Source: Myxocyprinus asiaticus | Lineage: Eukaryota; Chordata; Actinopteri; Cypriniformes; Catostomidae | Assembly (NCBI RefSeq): GCF_019703515.2 | Contig: NC_059372.1 | Location: 23,732,931 to 23,796,930, forward strand | DNA: 64,000 nt | Reading direction: 5' to 3' | In this document: piece by piece, positions 58,810 through 64,000 of the stretch | Layout of the letters: the number at the start of each line of letters is the position of its first letter | How positions within the stretch are numbered: the first letter of the stretch is position 1 | The notes under the pieces: generated by a model | The model's database searches: none | Told to the model about the DNA's origin: nothing | The model's input: only the letters and a program-made list of their open reading frames with translations | Translations under genes and position numbers: made by a program

Positions 58810-59283
58810 GACTGAAAAAAAAAAAAAAACCCCGCCATGCTGCAGCTTTCCTTAACATTATGAAAACCTCCTACAATGTATTAAAATAAACATTGAATTT
58901 AAGATAGCACTTTTCAGATATAATGGCCCAAATGTTCTGTTCCTTTCCCCCCCAATTAGCACAGTGACAAAGTATCTGGTATGCTAGCACCTACAAAAAA
59001 CATCAGGGAATCTTCTCAGAGGACATTCATGCAGGAAAGTCACAATCAGTCTTGAGGACGCTGTCACTACTTGAACGATACACTGTATAACCCCCCCCAG
59101 AAAAGTCAATGTCTTAAAAATAAGTCCATAATAGTTGACAACAGCTGACAGAAAAAAAAAGGTTCCTCGGACAATCCTTGTCACTTTTCCAAATGTAAAA
59201 TGTTCCAAGGACATGCAAGTTCCTGTGTGACTGTTCTGCTATGCCCTCCTGTGTCCTGCTGATCTCTGGGAGCTCTTGGTTGA

Positions 59284-59317
59284 TCACAGGTGCTTGTCAC
59301 TCTCTTTCTTCAACCGG
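59284..59317 (-). CDS. rere: RERE terminal coding exon
   Basis: Acceptor TTTTACTCCAG at 59318, then C|CGG..., completing a Ser codon split over the intron and giving SRLKKESDKHL and the TGA stop. This is the atrophin-family C-terminus (the relatives end YYS-R/H-LKKE-DK-L). Only 34 coding bases lie in this exon, so it would be missed by frame searches. The preceding exon ends with the AG of the same Ser codon and a GT donor at 60860-60859, so phase and donor/acceptor agree. Confidence 0.92.
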
Positions 59318-59439
59318 CTGGAGTAAAATCAGAGAAGAGACATTGTATTATAAACCAGGTACCTTAATTGAAATTTAAAGCAGAGATACATTCTTGGAGA
59401 AAAAAAAAAAAAAAAAAAAAAAAAAAAGTGTCTAACATG

Positions 59440-60770
59440 GTTCCCACCATTCCCAAAAATGACTTTTCCATAACTTTAAGCATTTGTGATTACTGGATAC
59501 AAGTTGTTTTTTGTTTTCTTATTTTGATTCAGGCCGATTTGCTAATGAATCATTTAAACCGATTTGTGAACCGTTTCAATGAATTCCTTGAAATCATCAA
59601 AACAAATCAGACATCACTATGGCTTGCGAGCAAGTTTTACTCTACACAATCTCAACAAAAGAGCAATGTTTTTCCAATGAAATATTTTAGAACAGAGAAA
59701 AACTAGAAAAAACTATATTCAGTACAGAAATTTCTCTGACTTTTGAGATTGCATTAAATTCAATGACTTTTCTAGGCCTGGATTTTTTTCTTTTCTTTTT
59801 CTTTTTTTTAAAGGGATAGTTCACCCAAAAATGAAAATTCTCTCATCATTTACTCACCCTAATGCCATCCCAGATGTGTACGACTTTGTTCTGCTGAACA
59901 CAAATGAAGATTTTTAGAATGGTGGCAAGAACTTTGAAGCTCCAAAAAGCTGATCAAAGCAGCATAAAAGTAATCCTTAAGACTACAGTGGTTCAATCCA
60001 TATCTTCAGAAGCGATATGATAGTTGTTGGTAAGAAACAGATCAATATTTAAATCCTTTTTTTTTACTATAAAGCTCCACTTTCACTTTCAGATGTGAAA
60101 GTAAAACTGAACAGGCACACATGTGACTTTCATTTCTGAAAATGGAGATTTATAGTAAAAAATAACTTAAATATTGATCTGTTTCTCAACCACAACTATC
60201 ATATCACTTCTAAAGACATGGATTGAACCACTGGAGTCTTATGGATTACTTTTATGCTACTTTTATCTGCTTTTTGGACCTTCAGATTTCTGGCCATCAT
60301 TCACTTGCATTGAAAGGACCAACACAGCTGAGATTTTCTTCTAGAAATCTTCATCTGTGTTCTGCAGAAGAAAGTCATTCACATCTGGGATGACATGAGG
60401 GTGAGTAAATGATTGGAGAATTTTCATCATTGGGAAAACTATCCCTTTAAATTCCCTGATATTTCCAGGATTCAATGACTGTGGAAACTCTATAAAATCA
60501 TTCAAATTAACTAATGATTCATTCAAACCAATTTGTAAACCCCTTTGACTGATTCAATGATAAGAACCAACTCAAGAGTGTTTTGCTCATCATTCAATCT
60601 TGTGAGAAAGTTTTACTCGAGTGAAGAGCAATATTTAGAAAATGAAATATTTTGTAGCAGAGCGTAGCTAGAAAAATATATTATATAGATATTTCCATGA
60701 CTTATCCCATCATTGTTTTTTATTTGACTTTTATTTGATTTCCAGGCCATAAGAACAATTTTTAAAATCC
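59440..60770. repeat. Dispersed repeats in the last RERE intron
   Basis: The outer parts (59450-59790 and 60460-60760) share GATTCATTCAAACC.ATTTGT, AAGTTTTACTC and GAAATATTTT blocks with each other and with 11440 and 12400. They surround the palindromic MITE at 59811-60448. A poly(A) run lies at 59401-59427. Class unknown. Confidence 0.5.
59811..60448. mobile_element. Palindromic MITE in the last RERE intron
   Basis: Left end AAGGGATAGTTCACCCAAAAATG and right end CTATCCCTTTAA are inverted, with inner arms also complementary (CATCCCAGATGTGTACGACT against AGTCATTCACATCTGGGATG). It is the same family as 9069-9792, with a different centre. Confidence 0.85.
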
Positions 60771-60860
60771 CTGAAGTTTTCCATAACAGTGGGAGTCATG
60801 CTAAACACAGACAATGACTCAAACTCTTCATCAGAGTTATGGAATGTTTTGTGGGCTGAC

Positions 60861-61041
60861 CTGTAATAGTCTTCCTGTCCTGGCAGAGGGCCACCATGCA
60901 TGTGGTGGTGACCATGTAGCCATTGTTGCTCCATGGCCAATCTCTGTAACTCTGCGGACTGTGCATGCATAGCCTGCAGCTGGTGTGCTGCTGACATGGG
61001 TGGTGGAAGCCCCCCTGGCAGTTCTCTGGGATATGGAGCAC
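60861..61041 (-). CDS. rere: RERE penultimate coding exon
   Basis: Acceptor GTTATAG precedes 61041 and the exon completes a Gly codon, then reads [40 protein letters not shown] and [19 protein letters not shown]. The Met-Ser-Ala-Ala-His-Gln and Ala-Glu-Leu-Gln-Arg-Leu motifs are highly conserved in the atrophin domain, whose C-terminus mediates nuclear-receptor (Tailless/COUP-TF type) contacts in the family. The exon ends AG|GT at 60861/60860. 181 bp: two bases, 59 codons, two bases. The longer open frame past the donor ([12 protein letters not shown]...) is intron read-through. Confidence 0.94.
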
Positions 61042-61077
61042 CTATAACACACACAACACGAGAAGATTGATCGGTTA

Positions 61078-61320
<243 letters not shown>

Positions 61321-61504
61321 TCAGTAGCTTTTTGTAATGGTACAGAGTCAATATTAAATAGAAACACACATAATTACTACTAATAGCATTGACATTCAAA
61401 ATGAACATCAAGGTTAATGACAAATATCAAATATTTCATATTAATATTTTTCTAACATAAATGTGCATAATTTTTACAGAACTGAAGTGAGTCTTTATAT
61501 TCTA

Positions 61505-61815
61505 AGGAGACAGTTCACAAAAAAAAACCAAACAAAAAAATCTGTCATCATTTACTCACCCTCATGTTGTTTCAAATCTATATGACTTCTCTTACATGGA
61601 ACACAAAAGGAGATGTTAGGCAGGATGTTATTTTCAGTCACCATTCACTTTTATTGCAGCTTTTTTCTATAGAATGCAAGTGAATGGTAACTGAGGCTAA
61701 CATTTTTCCCAACATCTTTTTTGTTCCATGTAAGATTGAATGTCATATGTCTTTGGAACAACATGAGTGTTAGCAAATGATGACAATTTCCATTTTTGGG
61801 TGCACTTTTTCTTTA
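61505..61815. mobile_element. Short palindromic MITE in a RERE intron
   Basis: The arms AGTTCACAAAAA...TCTGTCATCATTTACTCACCCTCATG and CATGAGTGTTAGCAAATGATGACAA...TGGGTGCACTTT are inverted repeats. Another inner pair, CACCATTCACTTTTATTGCA and GCAAGTGAATGGTAACTG, flanks the centre. It relates to the longer MITE family but has a shorter interior. Confidence 0.78.
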
Positions 61816-61892
61816 ACATTACTTGTTCTCTTTAGAAAAACAAGACTCTACTGATGTAAGGTTTCAGCACACTAGAAGGAGGGTTCCCTCAC

Positions 61893-62613
61893 CTTGGTGC
61901 AGTGGGTCCTGTTGGTGCAGGTGGAGGTGTGAATGGATGTGCGAGTGCTGATGGTGGTGTGGCGTCACGTTGAACATCTGCAGCCGTGCTATGGGGTCAT
62001 TAGCAACTGAGGCCATTCTCTCAGCATGTAGCCTCTCCGCCAGCCTCTCAGGGTAGGTCATCTCAGGCCGTAGCTGCGGTCCAGCCAACGCCAGCCGCTC
62101 CCGCTCCAATGGGTTTAGACCCGGGTGGAATGAGGCAAATGGATGATGTCCAGCCATGTGTGGGAGACCAATGGGCCCGTGTCTGGCAAAGTGCTCCATG
62201 GGGTTGGCGGAAGGATGCATGCTGTCCATTTCTGGAGGTTTGACCTCAAAGCCCGGCTTCATCCTCTCCATCCTCATTTCCCTCTCACGGATCTCCCTCT
62301 CCCGCATCTCTCGCTCCCGCAGCTCACGCTCCCGCATGCCGGGGTCTGCGTTGTACAGCCCGGGCATGTGGTAGGCCAGGAGAGGGTCTGCGGGGTTGAG
62401 TGTGACAAAGAAGGGATGGTTGCGGTTGGTGGGGGACATGACGTGGGGCCGTGCGTACTCGCTGAGCGTGCGCAGGGCAGGCGTGTCGGGGCCGATGTAT
62501 GGGGGCACAGTGGCGATGGTGGTGGGAGGTGGGTCGAAGGATGTTCGCATGTGAGCTGATCCGGCCATCTGAGGATCACCCATGCGACCTTCATGGGAAG
62601 AACTAGATGCTTT
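61893..62613 (-). CDS. rere: RERE large C-terminal exon (atrophin domain)
   Basis: Acceptor ATTTCACAG precedes 62613. The exon reads [18 protein letters not shown], then [60 protein letters not shown], an Arg-Glu repeat ([19 protein letters not shown]), [51 protein letters not shown], and the His-rich [20 protein letters not shown], ending DPLHQG. Donor G|GTGAGG at 61893/61892. 721 bp: 240 codons plus one base. RERE (atrophin-2) is a nuclear corepressor that recruits HDAC1/2 and supports retinoic-acid and Fgf signalling in embryos; that is established for the family. Confidence 0.95.
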
Positions 62614-63009
62614 CTGTGAAATAGAGAGAGTGAATATTTAGAAGCAAGCAAAAACTGATGACAAAGCAGATATCTTTGTAGAACAATCAACAAAGCTGAC
62701 ATCAGGGTCCAACATTTGACCAATGAATTTCCATGACTTTTCCAACTGTTTATAATAACTGGATAAGGATTTATGAAAAACTTTATTTTGTAGAGGTTGC
62801 TGGGGCAGATCCATTTGAAAGCGATTATACTAGTGTGCATACTTTATACTTTAAACCTTAGCTCTATAAATGTCTCCAATAAGACAAAAAATGTCCTAAT
62901 ATTTGAGAATGCATCTTAATGGAAAATCATCCAGCTTTCTGAGCATAAGAACAAAACTTTTTAATTTCCATTACTTTTCTGTAACTTTTACGATTACTTT
63001 TCCAGGCCC
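62614..63009. other. RERE intron sequence without genes
   Basis: Parts at 62715-62745 and 62950-63010 carry TTTCCATGACTTTTCC-like motifs of the dispersed repeat also found in the last intron. Nothing else is seen. Confidence 0.5.
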
Positions 63010-63450
63010 AGAAAGCACAGTTTTTCTCCCCAATTTGGAATGCCCAATTCCCAATGTGCTCTAAGTTCTCAGGGTGGCGTAGTGACTCGCCTCAATCCGG
63101 GTGGTGGAGGACGAATCTCAGTTGCCTTCACATCTGAGACCATCAATCCACGCATCTTATCACGTGGCTTGTTGAGTGTGTTACCACGGAGATGTAGCGC
63201 CTGTGGAGGCTTCCAGCTATTCTCTGCGGCATCCACGCACAACTCACCACACGCCCCACTTAGAGCGAAAACCACACATTATAGCGACCATGAGGAGGTT
63301 AACCCAACGTGACTCTACCCACCCTAGCAACCGGACCAATTGGTTGCTTAGGAAGCCTGACTGGAGTCACTCAGCACGCCCTGGATTCTAACTTGCGACT
63401 CCAGGTGTGGTAGTCAGCGTCTTTACTTGCTGAGCTACCCAGGCCCCCGG
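63010..63450 (-). mobile_element. tRNA-derived SINE in a RERE intron
   Basis: Read on the minus strand, the head (63450 downward) is GCCTGGGTAGCTCAGCAAGTA, an A-box-like tRNA start, then a B-box-like GTTAGAATCC near 63385-63393. The body and tail match 54050-54457 and end in the AATTGGGCATTCCAAATTGGGG segment at about 63030. It lies in the same orientation as RERE. The B-box has one change from the GGTTCGAATCC ideal. Confidence 0.78.
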
Positions 63451-63548
63451 AAATGCGCAGTTTTAAAATTCCTTGCTATTCGCAGGATTTCCATTACAGT
63501 AGGAACCCTGCAACACACAAAATACTATCTTATTACACCAAAACTTAC

Positions 63549-63771
63549 AGCAACTCTCTCTGCCTCCTTTTCTCTCTCCCGTTCCCTCTCTCTTTCCTTC
63601 TCTCGTTCCCTCTCTTTCTCTTTCTCTTCTCGTGCTTTTTGCTCTGCTTCCCTCTTGGCTTTCTCCAGTGCCTCCTCCCGTTTCTTTGCCAGTTTCGATG
63701 AGGCCAGTGGTGTAAAATAGAAGTCCGTTCTGGCACATGTATTGTAACCTCTGTCGAGATGCTTGTAAAAC
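63549..63771 (-). CDS. rere: RERE exon with the Arg-Glu-rich coiled coil
   Basis: The acceptor CTGTTTACAG precedes 63771. One base completes a codon, then [40 protein letters not shown] and a long charged helix of Lys/Arg/Glu ([20 protein letters not shown]), ending VA before the donor GTAAGT (63549/63548). 223 bp: one base plus 74 codons. The next exon begins in phase 0 with [10 protein letters not shown]. The RE dipeptide run gives the gene its name and mediates dimerisation with atrophins. Further 5' exons (BAH, ELM2, SANT, GATA domains) lie beyond the right edge. Confidence 0.95.
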
Positions 63772-64000
63772 CTGTAAACAGGATGAACAAAGAAACTGTT
63801 ACTGCAACATCTCCACAAACAGTTAAGAGAATAATCTAATAAAATTGTTACTGTAAAAATTATTTTGCTGTGTGAAACCATGAGCAACATTCTGATAATG
63901 TGGCAGCAATAATGTGAGACAATAAAAGAGCTGGGGAAGTACAGAAATCTTCCCACAGGCAGAATGTGTGGCCATTTGAAAAGCAATGCAATTAGTTCAA

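Larger units (their letters stand above)
58320..59283 (-). other. rere: RERE 3' untranslated region
   Basis: It starts after the stop codon at 59284-59286 and probably ends near 58320-58330, just beyond the first AATAAA on the minus strand. It is T-rich with AU-rich stretches at 58740-58815. No frame competes with the gene model. A longer form to about 57210 is possible. Confidence 0.65.

Noticed and set aside
60731..60860. Extension of the RERE frame beyond EDYYR
   Set aside because: It crosses a good GT donor; the known family C-terminus is found at 59284-59317 in the right phase.
62143..62559. 138-codon plus-strand frame opposite RERE
   Set aside because: Antisense shadow of the GC-rich RERE exon at 61893-62613.
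61893..63771. Atrophin-1 (ATN1) instead of RERE
   Set aside because: The Arg-Glu run, [27 protein letters not shown] and MEQQWLHGH motifs fit RERE better than ATN1, as far as I recall the two sequences; both are atrophin family.

Overview
The window is nuclear DNA of a teleost fish, most likely a cypriniform. The evidence is an AT-rich background, many di- and tetranucleotide microsatellites, several Tc1-like DNA transposons, L1-, L2- and Rex1/jockey-like LINEs, a BEL/Pao LTR retrotransposon, tRNA-derived SINEs and palindromic MITEs. There are no bacterial-style operons, ribosome-binding sites or CRISPR arrays.

One host gene is clear. The right end (59284-63771, minus strand) holds the last five coding exons of RERE (arginine-glutamic acid dipeptide repeats protein, an atrophin-family nuclear corepressor). 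All splice sites and phases fit, from the RE-rich coiled coil to the last codons and a roughly 1-kb 3'UTR. The rest of the gene lies beyond the right edge. Its introns carry MITEs and a SINE. Everything left of about 58.3 kb is downstream of RERE and is mostly transposon remains plus apparently unique sequence. ENO1, the usual vertebrate neighbour downstream of RERE, is not visible.

Layout. 1-1.3 kb: 5' part of an L1-clade LINE running off the left edge. 1.3-13.4 kb: unique sequence with MITEs. 13.5-15.5 kb: L2-like LINE with an open RT frame. 19.0-23.8 kb: Rex1/jockey-like LINE whose 3' region holds a complete Tc1-like element. 23.8-39.4 kb: a 15.6-kb nested structure. Its host is a BEL/Pao element on the minus strand with 5-bp target duplications and a primer-binding site matching tRNA-Tyr. 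Its left LTR contains a gag-only LTR element (itself with 5-bp TSDs), its body contains a second, truncated, inverted copy of that element and a nearly full-length 5.9-kb L1-clade LINE with a 15-bp TSD, and its right LTR contains a tRNA-derived SINE. 41.3-49.2 kb: a pair of far-apart inverted termini enclosing a Sleeping-Beauty-like Tc1 split by a LINE, which itself contains a piece of Tc1 transposase, plus a further truncated Tc1. 49.2-58.3 kb: unique sequence, one possible small secreted protein ORF, a long-TIR DNA element, a SINE, a Tc1 fragment and long (AT)n arrays.

No autonomous element here looks fully intact: each protein-coding element has a frameshift, a truncation or a lost catalytic motif. 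Homology statements rest on recognition of protein and repeat families from memory; no database search was possible.
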